Below are positions 29,196 through 38,629 of a stretch of 64,000 nt of DNA, piece after piece. The stretch spans positions 1-64,000 of the forward strand of contig CAVPLC010000046.1 in assembly GCA_963705835.1 (NCBI GenBank), written 5' to 3'. This DNA is from Palsa-504 sp963705835. GTDB taxonomy: Bacteria; Actinomycetota; Actinomycetes; Streptosporangiales; Streptosporangiaceae. The translations under genes and the position numbers were made by a program. The first letter of the stretch is position 1; every line of letters begins with the position of its first letter. The notes below the pieces were generated by a model that saw only the letters and a list, made by a program, of their open reading frames with translations, made no database searches and was not told the origin of the DNA.

Positions 29196-30497
29196 TCAGT
29201 GGGGTCCCTGCGGGCCAAGCAGGCCGAGCGGGCTCGGCGCGGTGAACTCGATGCTGAGGACGGTCTGGCCGTCGGGGAGCGCTACGGGTCCGGTACTGGC
29301 GGAATTAGCCGGGGCGGGAGCCTCGCCCAGGTCAGAAACTATTGACCGGACGTATGCCGAGCTGGTCATGTGAGCTACCTGATCGCTCTCGGCCAGATAG
29401 GCAATACGGAGTGGCATATCCGCGTCGCCGCCCGGGCCGATATTCCCGAACCGCACGATGTCAATGGGCTCGGCCGTCTCCAGGGCGGCGATCGCCAGCA
29501 GCAGCCGCGAGTCCACCTGGCCGGCGGCCAGCTGTTTCGCGGCCGTCACAGAGACCGTGATGCGATTTCCTTGCAGCAAAGCGGCCCCGGCGTCCTTCCG
29601 TTCGGTCAGGTCCGCGGCAAGCGCGGCCCGGTAAGCTGCGGCTCCGTGGATTGCGATCACCCGGATGGTGATCTCGGCTTCCCCTGAGCCGAAGGTCGCG
29701 AGGACTGCCGGTGCCCATTCGGTGTCGAGGCTGCTGCCGAACAAGGCACGGACGGCGGCCGTCTCGACGACTATGGCGGAGGTCCGGGGATAGGGTGACG
29801 CCGTCCCGAGTATCCGCAGATTGCGTGCGGGAAACCGCGCTGACGTGAGCGCGGCACACATCGTCCGGTCACAGGAAACGACAGCAGTGTGGCTGACCTG
29901 CCGGACGACCCACGCTGCGGCCAGGCCGCGCGCCGCAAGCTCCTGGCGCTCCAGCGCGGGGTTGTTCGGTGCGGCACTCCCGGCGTCGCCACGGCCCGCC
30001 GGGTTGGCGGCATAAGCGGTCATCGCGGCGGCGGCCAGCGACCCGGCGGCTACGACAACCAGCGCCGAGGTGACCATGCGAGCCAGGCTGAGGCGCCCTC
30101 GCGCTGGCTTCTCGAGCGCGTTCACCCGCGGTCTTTCCGGCCGTCCTGGCGGCTCCGGCGAGGCCGGCGGCTCCCGCGGGGCGGCCGGCCCCGACCGGCG
30201 CGCGGCCGGTGCCGGCTGGTGGTTGGCCGACACCTTTGCGGGCTTGGGCTTGACGGCTGGTTCGGGTGTGATCGGCGCGGCCCGCTCGACGAGACGTTCG
30301 GGCTCAACCGGAGGCTCTGGCTCGGCCGCGTGCTCCTCGTCCTGGTCAGCGGCCTGCCCGCGTTCGGCCCTGACCGCCGCCTGCATGCGCCGCAGCACTT
30401 CCTCTGACAGCGGGGAGCGCGCTGACAGAGCCGACGCTGACCCGGCCGCGCCTCGTGCCCGCCGGGGCAGCTCCGAGTCGCGACCCTCATCTGCCAT
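29196..30497 (-). CDS. Membrane-anchored protein with long disordered N-terminus (paralogue 1)
   Basis: 433 residues, no family recognised. Residues 1-140 are Pro/Glu/Arg-rich and disordered, with a short helix SEEVLRRMQAAVRAER (31-46). One membrane helix follows (about 141-163), and a secreted domain of about 270 residues with a Cys pair (Cys209 and Cys214, VVSCDRTMC). Its landmarks are TFGSGEAEITIRVIA, AGQVDSRLLLAIA, VRFGNIGPG and FTAPSPLGLL. The ATG at 30497 follows GGGGGTCGACAGC; the longer start at 30563 is rejected because the paralogue at 38630-39958 begins at the same point. The neighbouring kinase may act on the cytoplasmic tail, by inference from context. Confidence 0.75.
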   Translation of the reverse strand: MADEGRDSELPRRARGAAGSASALSARSPLSEEVLRRMQAAVRAERGQAADQDEEHAAEPEPPVEPERLVERAAPITPEPAVKPKPAKVSANHQPAPAARRSGPAAPREPPASPEPPGRPERPRVNALEKPARGRLSLARMVTSALVVVAAGSLAAAAMTAYAANPAGRGDAGSAAPNNPALERQELAARGLAAAWVVRQVSHTAVVSCDRTMCAALTSARFPARNLRILGTASPYPRTSAIVVETAAVRALFGSSLDTEWAPAVLATFGSGEAEITIRVIAIHGAAAYRAALAADLTERKDAGAALLQGNRITVSVTAAKQLAAGQVDSRLLLAIAALETAEPIDIVRFGNIGPGGDADMPLRIAYLAESDQVAHMTSSAYVRSIVSDLGEAPAPANSASTGPVALPDGQTVLSIEFTAPSPLGLLGPQGPH

Positions 30498-30945
30498 GCT
30501 GTCGACCCCCCTGAGCGGTACCCACACGGGACGATGCAGACCACACCGGGTATAGCGGAGCACAGGATCGGCTGCTATTCAAGTAAAACTACGAATTGTA
30601 ACGGCAACTATGCAGAAATCTGGCTGAGAACGGCGCCAGCCGCTCGGCGGGCTTCAATGTCGGCGGTGAGCGAGCCGGAGGACCGCGCGGCCCGGCCCCC
30701 CACATGCTGACCGAGCCCGGCATGGGCTATCGCTACCAGCCGCGAACAAGAGTGCAGACCCCGATGCCCGGCGGACAGCTATAGTGGACCGCCGGAGAGC
30801 GGATATTTCGGTATGTAAATGGTCAGGAATCCGGGACTGCCCGCAGGATGTTCTACTCAGGATATATGGCTGTTAACGATCATGAACTTCGCGAACGGCC
30901 GTTCATGGCGCGGGCTTTGATCTCGCCGACGCTTCGGGAGCAGGC
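30498..30945. promoter_or_regulatory. Divergent promoter region with conserved leader
   Basis: About 450 bases between the membrane-anchored protein and the kinase. The 120 bases nearest the minus-strand gene resemble the leader of the paralogue at 39958. The clearest shared part is TACGAATTGT (30590-30599), nine bases, then TATGCAGA (30609-30616); the same two blocks with the same spacing stand at 40048-40074. A common regulator or promoter is likely. Confidence 0.5.
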
Positions 30946-32517
30946 ATGAAGCCCCTGACCGCGGACGACCCGCGGTTGCTCGGCGAGTACCGGCTGCACG
31001 GACGGCTCGGCGAGGGTGGCATGGGGCGGGTCTACTTCGGGCTGTCGCGCGCGGGCAGGGCCGTGGCGATCAAGGTGGTCCAGCCCAAGCTGGCCGACGA
31101 CGCCGATTTCTTGCGCCGCTTCCGGCAGGAAGTGGCCTCGGCGCGGGCGGTCAGCGGGATCTACACCGCCCCGGTCGTCGCGACCGGCCTGGACGACGAC
31201 CCGCCGTGGCTGGCCACCGCGTACGTACCGGGCCCGTCATTGGCCCAGGTGATCCACGAGCGGGGAGCCCTCCCCGAGTCCGCGCTGAGGCCGCTGCTGG
31301 CCGGCCTGGTCGAAGCATTGCAGGCCATCCACGGGTGCGGGGTGGTCCACCGCGACCTCAAGCCGGCCAACGTGCTGCTCGCGGCCGACGGGCCGCGGGT
31401 GATCGACTTCGGCATCTCCCGGGTCGGTGAGAGCAGCACCACGACCGCCACCGGGGCGGTGTTGGGCACACCCGGTTACATGTCGCCCGAGCAAGCCGAA
31501 GGCAGGCCGGCCGACCGGGCAAGCGACGTGTTCGCGCTCGGCTGCGTGATCGTGTACGCCGCCACTGGCATGCCCCCGTTCGGCGAGGGAACCGCGGCTA
31601 GCGTCCTGTACAGGGTGGTGCATGCCGAGCCCAGGCTGGACGGGCTGCCGCCGTGGCTGCGGGGACTGGTCGCGAGGTGCCTGGCCAAGGACCCGGCGCT
31701 GCGGCCGACGCCGCAGGCGCTCGCGGCGGCGATCCCGCCGGGAGAGCAGGGGAGATGGCCGCTGGCCATGTCATTCTGGCCGAAGCCGGTCGCCGACCTG
31801 ATCGGTGCGTATCAGCCCGGGCTCCAAGCGCAGGCAAGTGAGGGCGCGGCACCGGATGAGGACGCTTCGACGACGTACGGGATGAGCGCGAGCGCCGGAC
31901 GGCCACCGGACGGGCGAGGTTATCGCGATGCGCGGGACGAACCAGGCCGGCGCGGCGGCAATGATACCCATACCGGCGTCCGGGACCAGGACTCGCCGGG
32001 GAGGGGGTCTGATCCCATCGGCGGCGGGACGGAAGGGCCTGGTTACCAGCCGCCAGGCCAGGGCGCCGGACACCGTGCCCGACGACAATCGGCGACGCCG
32101 GAGAGCGTGGTCAACTCGGTCAGGCTGATGTACGCCGGCGCCGCGTACGCGGTAGTCTTCGCCATCTGCGCCGTACTAACCATCGATGGCGCCAGAAACC
32201 CGTTCGCTTCGATCACCCCGAGGAGCGAGGTGGTCGTGGCGGGCGCCACTTGCGCTATCCAGGTTGCGGTGTGGCTGTGGCTAGCCCGCGCCTGCCGGAG
32301 GGGGAGGAACTGGGCCCGGATAGCCGGTACCGTGGCGTTCGCCCTGTTCACCCTCGTCATCCCCTTGCTCCTCATCAGGTACCGGCACTATGCGGCCGGC
32401 CTGAGCGGGATCGCGCTGATCCTCGTCACCTGGCTCATCGCGGCCGGGTCTGTGCGTTTGCTCTGGCAGCGCCAGTCCAGCGCGTTCTTCCGGGCAGGGG
32501 ACAGGAACGGCCGGTAG
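30946..32517 (+). CDS. Ser/Thr protein kinase with C-terminal membrane domain
   Basis: 523 residues. A Hanks-type kinase domain fills residues 15-275: Gly loop GEGGMGRVY (22-30), Lys43 (AIKVV), HRDLKPANVLL (catalytic Asp137), DFG (154-156), a Thr-rich activation loop (SSTTTATGAVLGTPGY) and SPE (180-182). A disordered linker of about 115 residues (Gly/Asp/Arg-rich) leads to four hydrophobic segments from about 395 to the end, an unusual C-terminal integral domain in place of PASTA repeats. The ATG at 30946 follows GGGAGCAGG. It is divergent from the membrane-anchored protein. Confidence 0.88.
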   Translation: MKPLTADDPRLLGEYRLHGRLGEGGMGRVYFGLSRAGRAVAIKVVQPKLADDADFLRRFRQEVASARAVSGIYTAPVVATGLDDDPPWLATAYVPGPSLAQVIHERGALPESALRPLLAGLVEALQAIHGCGVVHRDLKPANVLLAADGPRVIDFGISRVGESSTTTATGAVLGTPGYMSPEQAEGRPADRASDVFALGCVIVYAATGMPPFGEGTAASVLYRVVHAEPRLDGLPPWLRGLVARCLAKDPALRPTPQALAAAIPPGEQGRWPLAMSFWPKPVADLIGAYQPGLQAQASEGAAPDEDASTTYGMSASAGRPPDGRGYRDARDEPGRRGGNDTHTGVRDQDSPGRGSDPIGGGTEGPGYQPPGQGAGHRARRQSATPESVVNSVRLMYAGAAYAVVFAICAVLTIDGARNPFASITPRSEVVVAGATCAIQVAVWLWLARACRRGRNWARIAGTVAFALFTLVIPLLLIRYRHYAAGLSGIALILVTWLIAAGSVRLLWQRQSSAFFRAGDRNGR

Positions 32518-32530
32518 CGGCGGTGCGCTA

Positions 32531-32593
32531 AGGGCGTCGCGGAGATGTCGGACTAGAACTGCGGGGTGCCGCGCTGGTCGCGGATCTGGCGCT
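32531..32593 (+). repeat. 63-bp direct repeat, right copy
   Basis: Right partner of 29113-29175. It carries a copy of the last codons of the 28797 gene (GVAEMSD and stop) directly followed by the true 3' end of sufE. It defines the right edge of the cassette. Confidence 0.9.
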
Positions 32594-33017
32594 TGATCCG
32601 GGCCAGCATCGCGGCCATGCCGCGCAGCCGCAGCGGGCTGACCAGGTCCTGCAGGCCGAGCTGACCGGTGAACTCGGCGGGCGTGGCCAGCACCTCGTCC
32701 GCGGGCAGCCCGTCCAGCCCGGCGTGCAGGATGGCCGCGAAGCCCCGGGTGGTCGGGGCCTCCTGCGGCGCGTCGAAGAACAGGCGCACGGTCGAGTCGG
32801 GTTCGACCTCCACGGCCAGGAACAGCGGCGTCTGGCACTCCGGCACGGGCTCGAGCAGGTCGCGGTGGTCGGCGTAGCGGCCCGGCAGGGGCGGCAGCTC
32901 CCGGGAGAACTCCAGCAGCAGCTGCAGCCGGTCCCTGTCCGGCATGGCGTTGAAGTCGTCGGCGATCTCCTGCAGCCGGGGATTCAGCGCGGCGCCGCTT
33001 ACGGGCTGTGGCGTCAC
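32553..33017 (-). CDS. sufE: SufE-family cysteine desulfurase activator
   Basis: 154 residues. SufE accepts sulfur from a cysteine desulfurase for Fe-S assembly. Landmarks: LQEIADDFNAMPDRDRLQLL, then the catalytic region PVPECQTPLFLAVEV with the conserved Cys, and a C-terminal LSPLRLRG-like stretch (LVSPLRLRGMAAML). The GTG at 33017 overlaps the stop of the rhodanese gene by four bases (GTGA), a common actinobacterial pairing. Its 3' end is inside the 63-bp repeat. Confidence 0.88.
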   Translation of the reverse strand: MTPQPVSGAALNPRLQEIADDFNAMPDRDRLQLLLEFSRELPPLPGRYADHRDLLEPVPECQTPLFLAVEVEPDSTVRLFFDAPQEAPTTRGFAAILHAGLDGLPADEVLATPAEFTGQLGLQDLVSPLRLRGMAAMLARIKRQIRDQRGTPQF

Positions 33018-33895
33018 GGGCTGGTCCCGCGGGTGATCGGGACCCGGACGCTGTTCCCCCACTCGGTCCACGAGCCGTCGTAGTTGCGCACGTGCGGGTA
33101 GCCCAGCAGGTGATGGAGCACGAACCAGGTGTGGCTTGACCGCTCGCCGATGCGGCAGTACACCACCACGTCGTCGTCCGGACTCAGCCCGGCCTCGCCC
33201 TGGTAGATCGCCTCGAGCTCGGCGCGGGTGCGGAAGGTGGCGTCCTCGGCGGCGGCCCGCGCCCAGGGGACGCTCTTGGCGCCGGGGATGTGCCCGCCGC
33301 GCAGCGCGCCCTCCTGCGGGTAGTCGGGCATGTGCAGCAGCTCCCCGCTGTACTCGCCGGGCGAGCGCACGTCGATCATCGGCTGGCCCAGGTGAGCCAG
33401 GACCTGGTCCTTGAAGGCGCGGATGTGCTGGTCGTCGCGCTCGACGACCGGGTACTCCACCGGCTCCGGCTTCGGGGTGTCGGTGCTGAGCGGGCGCCCC
33501 TCGGCGATCCACTTGGCCCGGCCGCCGTCCATCAGGCGCACGTCGGGATGCCCGAACAGCGAGCACACCCACAGTGCGTACGCCGCCCACCAGTTGTTCT
33601 TGTCGCCGTAGAGCACCAGCGTGGTGTCCCGGGTGATGCCCTTGCTCGACATCAGCCGGGCAAAGCCGGCGCCGTCGACGTAGTCACGGGTGACCGGGTC
33701 GTTGAGCTCCGTGTGCCAGTCCAGCTTGACCGCGCCGGGGACGTGACCGGTCTCGTACAGCAGCACGTCCTCGTCCGACTCGGCCACGACCAGGCCGGGG
33801 TCGTCAAGATGCGCGGCTACCCACTCGGTGGTCACGATCCTTTCCGGATGAGCGTAATCACCGAACTTAGCCGCCGAATCGTATGCCAGCGCCAC
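33014..33895 (-). CDS. Thiosulfate/3-mercaptopyruvate sulfurtransferase
   Basis: Two rhodanese domains in about 293 residues. The inactive N-domain ends near LFGHPDVRLMDGGRAKW; the C-domain has MIDVRSPGEYSGE and the active loop VYCRIGERSSHTWF with the catalytic Cys (about 247). CRIGERS is the loop of the actinobacterial CysA/SseA class. I prefer GTG 33895, which follows GGAAGGTGAGG at a good spacing; GTG 33907 lies inside that site. It is translationally coupled to sufE, so it probably supplies persulfide sulfur. Confidence 0.88.
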   Translation of the reverse strand: MALAYDSAAKFGDYAHPERIVTTEWVAAHLDDPGLVVAESDEDVLLYETGHVPGAVKLDWHTELNDPVTRDYVDGAGFARLMSSKGITRDTTLVLYGDKNNWWAAYALWVCSLFGHPDVRLMDGGRAKWIAEGRPLSTDTPKPEPVEYPVVERDDQHIRAFKDQVLAHLGQPMIDVRSPGEYSGELLHMPDYPQEGALRGGHIPGAKSVPWARAAAEDATFRTRAELEAIYQGEAGLSPDDDVVVYCRIGERSSHTWFVLHHLLGYPHVRNYDGSWTEWGNSVRVPITRGTSP

Positions 33896-33996
33896 GGTCA
33901 GCCTCACCTTCCGCTCGAGTCCAGATCTCCACCACGCAAATCTAACGCTGCGGCCCCGCGCCGCCTTCCCCCGGCCGGCCTATCCGGGACGCGGAC

Positions 33997-34034
33997 GGCC
34001 GGCCTCTCCCGGACCGTTGAAGGAGAGGCCGGCC
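33997..34034 (-). terminator. Perfect 13-bp inverted repeat, probable terminator
   Basis: GGCCGGCCTCTCC (33997-34009) and its exact complement (34022-34034) enclose a 12-base loop. It lies 16 bases past the stop of the 34051-34356 gene, on the minus strand, and before the rhodanese gene. There is no T-tract, as is usual for high-GC terminators. Confidence 0.7.
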
Positions 34035-34050
34035 CTTACCGGCGGGTGGG

Positions 34051-34356
34051 TTAGCTACCGGTGCTGGTACTCCCCTGCGCGCCCGGCCTGGCCTGCCCGT
34101 TCTTCATGTTCGGGCAGTTGTGGGTGGCCTTGGGCGTGGCGGACGCGGACGGAGTCGCCGCCGTGCTCGCTGACCCGGTGTTCGCCGCGGTCTTCTCGGA
34201 CGTCGAGGACGAGGTCGTCGACGACGTGGTCGACGCCGATGTGGACGAGTGGCTGGTCGCGGCGCTGGCGACAGCCATGCTGCCGCCGAACCCCACGCCG
34301 AGCGCACCCGCCCCGACCGCAGTGCCGATGATGATCTTTCCTACTCTGGATCTCAC
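34051..34356 (-). CDS. Small secreted Ser/Thr-rich protein
   Basis: 101 residues. A basic start and hydrophobic core (KIIIGTAVGAGALGVGFGG, then SMAVASA) make a good Sec signal peptide with cleavage near AVASAATS. The mature part is a Ser/Thr/Ala low-complexity chain ending THNCPNMKNG with a single Cys. The GTG at 34356 follows GAGGAGG. No family recognised; a surface or secreted peptide of unknown role. A strong inverted repeat follows it. Confidence 0.65.
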   Translation of the reverse strand: MRSRVGKIIIGTAVGAGALGVGFGGSMAVASAATSHSSTSASTTSSTTSSSTSEKTAANTGSASTAATPSASATPKATHNCPNMKNGQARPGAQGSTSTGS

Positions 34357-34458
34357 GTGTCCGCCTCCTCGCGGTTCGGTGTTGGTCCTGGACTCAGGAC
34401 ACCCACGCTGGCTGCGGCGGTACTGGAGCGATGCTCTGTCCGGCGTATGAAATCCGGT

Positions 34459-37400
34459 TCAGAGTGAGGGCAGAGTGACGGTGAAGACCGATTGGGACTG
34501 CTGGGACGTGATCAGCCCGATACCGGTCACCGCGGTGCGGCCCGGGGCCAGCGCGGTCAGCTGGTAGCTGCCGCCCGCCTGCGCACCGGTCAGGCCGGTA
34601 ACCTGTGATGGCGTCCAGACCGTCCCGTTGGCCGAGGTCCAGACCGCGACCTGGCGCTGTCCCGCGGCGCCGAACTGGCCGGTGGCGGTGAAGCCGCCGG
34701 GCCGGCGGTCAGCGCGGTGAACGCGGTGTCCGGCCCGGGCGAGCTGAACGGCACCTGGTGCCAGGTGGTGCCCCCGTCGACCGACAGCTCCGCGAACGGC
34801 ACGTCGCCGGCCGGCATGATCTCCTGGCCCAGGGCCGCGACCCGGTTCCCGCTGATCGCGATCTGCTGCAGCACGGCCGAGGGCACCCCGGCCGGAAGCG
34901 GCAGCACGATCGTGGTCCAGCTGCGGCCGTCGGTGGTGGTCCACACGGCCGGCTTGCCGTTGTGCGATCCGGCCGACACGAAGCCGTGCGCGTCCGCGGC
35001 CACCGCGACCACCTGGCTCGAGCCGCTCGCGTCGTTCACGTCATGCGCGCGCGTCCAGAAGGTCAGGTTCGGCGACCACCACACGTCGGCCACGCACGCG
35101 CCGCTCGGGGCGACCAGCTTGCCGACGATGACGTACCCGACCGGGCCCGCGGTGGCCGCCAGTGCCTCGACGCCGGCCAGGTCAGCGGTGATCGAGCCCG
35201 GACCCGCGTCGGACCGCCAGTTCGTGCCGTCCGCCGAGGTCAGCACCACCGGGCCGGGCGTCCCGACCGCGAGCCAGCCGGCCGACCCGTCGGTCACGCC
35301 GGTCAGCGCGGTCAGGCCCGGTCCAGCCGAGACCTGGGAGAGGGAGGAGACCAGGGCCCAGGAACCACCCGATGCCTTGCGCCACACCGCCGGGTAGCCG
35401 TCCGCGCTGCCCACCGCGATCTGCTGACCGCCGGCCACGGCCAGGCCGTTGACCGCCAGTTCCGGGACGATGGCGCCGGGGATCGAGGCCAGCGGGACCG
35501 GCCGTACGTTCCCGGCCGTGTTGGCCTCGAGGAACACCGGCTGCTGGCTGACCTTGCTGCCGTTGGCGGACCCGACCGCGACGATCGTGCTGGCCGGGCC
35601 GACGGTGGCGCCCACCACCTGTTCGTTCGTCGCGGCGCCGAGCGATCCCGTCGGCTGCCAGGCCGTCCCCGTGCCGGGGGCGACGTAGGCCACGATCTGC
35701 CCGGCCGCGCTGGTCCCGGCGGCGACGAAGCCGTAGTCACTGCCCTTGACCAGGGTCGGGCTCCAGCCGTCCGGCGCGCCGATGGTGCCCGAGTACTGCC
35801 AGTCGCGTCCGTTCGGAGAAAAATATGAAATTCCGATGTCGGTGCCGCTCGCCGAACGGCCGGGCCTGACCGCGATCAGCCCGGATGCGTCGGACCCGAG
35901 GCCGGCGATGGAGTTCCCGGCGCCGTGGTCGGCCGGGATCGTCACCCGGGTCCACGCCGAGCCGCCGTTCGTGCTCAGCCACACCGCCGAGTACGTGGTG
36001 CCGTTCCCGGCCACCGTGCCGCCGATCAGCGTGTCGGTGCCCCGGAAGGTGGCGAAGTAAATGCTCTGCACGGTCTCGCCGGGCCCCGCGAGCCCGAGCT
36101 GCGCGGCGGTCATCCGCTGCCAGGTGAGCCCGTCGCGGGAGGTCCAGACCACCGCCTGGGTGCCGCCGCCGGGGGCCGTGCCCTGGCCCGCGGCCAGGAA
36201 GCCCTGGGCCGTCCTGGTCAGCACCCATATCCCGTCGTGAGCCAGCTGCGGGGTGACGCCGTGGGTGGCCGCCAGCGTCCAGGTCAGGCCGTCCGGGCTG
36301 GTCCACAGGGCCTGCGGGCCCTCGGCCAGCCAGCCGCCTGGGCCGCCGGCCACCCGCTCCGCCGTGTATCCAAGCGGCGGCTGGCCGCCGCCCGGCGTGC
36401 GGACCGGGGCCAGCCGCCAGCTGGCGCCGCCGTTGGCGGACACGAAGAACTGCTGCCGGGTGACGCCGTCGCTGGTCTGCGAGCCGATGGTCACGATCGT
36501 GTTGCCCGAGGCGACGATGCGGCCGATGGTCTGGAACACGCCGCGGGACTGCTGCCCGGGATACATGCCGATGGTGAGCGGCGACTGCGCGCCGGCGCCG
36601 CGGTTCTGCTGATGGCTGCCCTGCTGGTTCGCCGTGAGCTGGCCGAACTTCGGGCCGTGACCGGTCAGCATGGCGAGCGCGAGGACGGCCACCGCGACGA
36701 GCACGACCACCGGGACCGCGATGGTCGCGGTGCGCCTGGCGCCACGGCTGCGGCGGGGGTTCGGGCGGCGGCGGCCGGGGCGTTCTGGGTCCAGGAGCAA
36801 GGTGTCACGTCCGGTGACCCGGCCGGGGGGCGCGAACGGAGGGATCTCGTCGTAGGCACGGTTCCACAGCGGGGCCGGGTGGCCGGCGGGACGCCAGGAG
36901 TCCTCGTCGGGTTCGACGTCCAGGTCTAGGTCGGGGTCGAAGTCGGGGTCCGGGTCTGGGCCCGTCCCGGGGTCTAGGTCCGGCTCGGCGTACACCGGGG
37001 CGCTGAGCGGGACCTGCAGCGGGCCGGTCCAGGCGTCACGGGGTGCGGTCCAGGCGTCGCCGGACGCGGTCCAGGAGTCACGGGGCGCGGTCCAGGCTTC
37101 ACGGGGCGCGGCCCAGGCGTCAGCGGGCGCGGTCCAGGCGTCAGCGGGCGGCTCCAGCGGGAGGGATCCCGGCCTGACGGGCTGCCTTTGCTGCTCCCAT
37201 TGCTCTTCCCATTGCTGCTCCCTTTGCCGGGGGCGCAGCGGGGGCGCGGGCTGTGGGGGCGCGGGCCGGGGCGGCGGAACGGGGTACGGCGAGCGGGCAG
37301 GCTGCGGCGGGTAGCGGGGCGGGGCGGGCTGGCGTTGCGAAGCGGGCTGGTGCGTGCCCTGCGGTGCGCCGGCGCCCTGCGGTGGGCGGACGCTCGGGGC

Positions 37401-38349
37401 GGGGCGGGGCTGCCACGGGATGTCGGAGTCGCGCCACAGGCGGTTCGAGGCCTGCCACGGGGACACGTCGACCGGCGCGCGCCGGGAACCAGGGCCCGGA
37501 CGCGCGGGCTGGAAGCCTGGGCCGCCCGCCCGGCCGCGCAGCGCGCGGGTCGCGCCGACCACTGGCTCGGCGGGAAGGGCGCCAGGCCGGGGATCGGCGG
37601 GGCGGGGACCGGCGTGGGGCGCTGCGCGGTTCCCGTTGCCGTTGCTCGGTGTGATGGTGCCGCGTTCGGCCGGCGGCGGAGGCGATCCGGGCGTCGCAGG
37701 CGTCCCGGGCGTCGCAGGCGTCCCGGGCCAGAACGCGCCTGGTTGCCGACGCGGCAGGGGCGCGTCTGCGACCTCGTCGTCCTGGGCGGGTCCGGAGGCG
37801 TCGGGCCGGGGCTGGACAGGCGGGCGTTGCTCGGGCGGGGGCTGAGGGTGGGTGGCGGGGCCTGGGACGCGGGCTCGGCGGGTTGCTCCGTGAGCGGCGC
37901 GGCCAGCTCGGAGTCGTCGTGGTCCGGGGACTGGCCGGGCTCCAGCGCGGAGGCGGCGAACCACTCGCCGGTGAGGCTGCCGTCGCCGTCGTCGCTTCCG
38001 GGGGCTGGTGGCCGAGCCGGTGGCGGGGTCGGCCACGGCGACCTGCGCGGAGGCCTCGGCGGGCCGCCGTTACCCGGCGTGCGCAGGAACCATCCCGCGG
38101 GGGCGCTACGCCGGGCCATACGTCCTCTTCGGCCGGGGGTTCCTCATCGGAGGGCCCGGCGGGGGCGCTCGCCTGGGCCTGGGCTGACCCGGCGGAACGA
38201 TCGGGAGCGATCAGGCCCTGGGGAACGGACCACGGTGGCACGATCCGGTCCGGCCAGGGCCGTTCGGAGTCGCCCGCAAGCTGCGGCTCTTCAGCGGCCA
38301 CGGGGTCCTGGTAACGATTCTCACTCGTTCGATCGCTCTGAGTATCCAT
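34459..38349 (-). CDS. Membrane-anchored beta-propeller protein, frameshifted
   Basis: One gene of about 1,290 residues broken by three shifts. The cytoplasmic N-part (about 430 residues) is Pro/Arg/Gln-rich with WTAPRDAWTA-type repeats. One membrane helix follows (ATIAVPVVVLVAVAVLALA), then an extracellular domain of BNR/sialidase-like blades (VWTSRDGLTW, WLSTNGGSAWTRV, VWTTTDGRSW). Frame changes lie at about 38094-38106 and 37840-37860 (both at C runs) and about 34695-34705. The last one cuts off a fitting C-terminus (GGFTATGQFGAAGQRQVAVW) that ends at 34459. The start ATG at 38349 follows GGGGCC; ATG 38370 is possible. No sialidase Arg triad or Asp boxes of the strict type were confirmed, so enzymatic activity is not claimed. 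Confidence 0.65.
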
Positions 38350-38629
38350 CGTAGGCCCCAGTTCAGCCATGTCTCGGGCGAGATGTCATAGTCCTCGCCG
38401 ATCTCTACTACTTCGTACGGGTCATCCCGGGTTCGATGTTACCCATTGAGAGCGAGAGTGTACAGAGGGCTATTTTTTGGATCTGCCGGGATCATTGCCG
38501 CGCCCGGGCCTAGTGCATCAACCCGGCGTAATAGGACACCGCCTACGACACTGGGAATGAAAACTATTCCGCCCCGACCAGCTCATGCCCTGGCCGCCGG
38601 GCCGAGGTGGCGCAGCTGTCGCTGGGACG
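38350..38629. other. Intergenic, nothing recognised
   Basis: About 280 bases between the propeller gene start and the stop of the next minus-strand gene. It should hold the propeller promoter. No gene and no clear motif were found. Confidence 0.4.

Larger units (their letters stand above)
29176..32530. mobile_element. Inserted kinase/membrane-protein cassette between direct repeats
   Basis: 3,355 bases carrying exactly two divergent genes, a membrane-anchored protein (29196-30497) and a Ser/Thr kinase (30946-32517), bounded by diverged 63-bp direct repeats. No transposase, integrase or terminal inverted repeats were seen, so the mode of entry is unknown; duplication with a copied flank or recombination through the repeat are options. 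Confidence 0.6.

Noticed and set aside
29176..32530. Transposon with terminal inverted repeats
   Set aside because: The flanking copies are direct, not inverted, and no recombinase gene is present inside.
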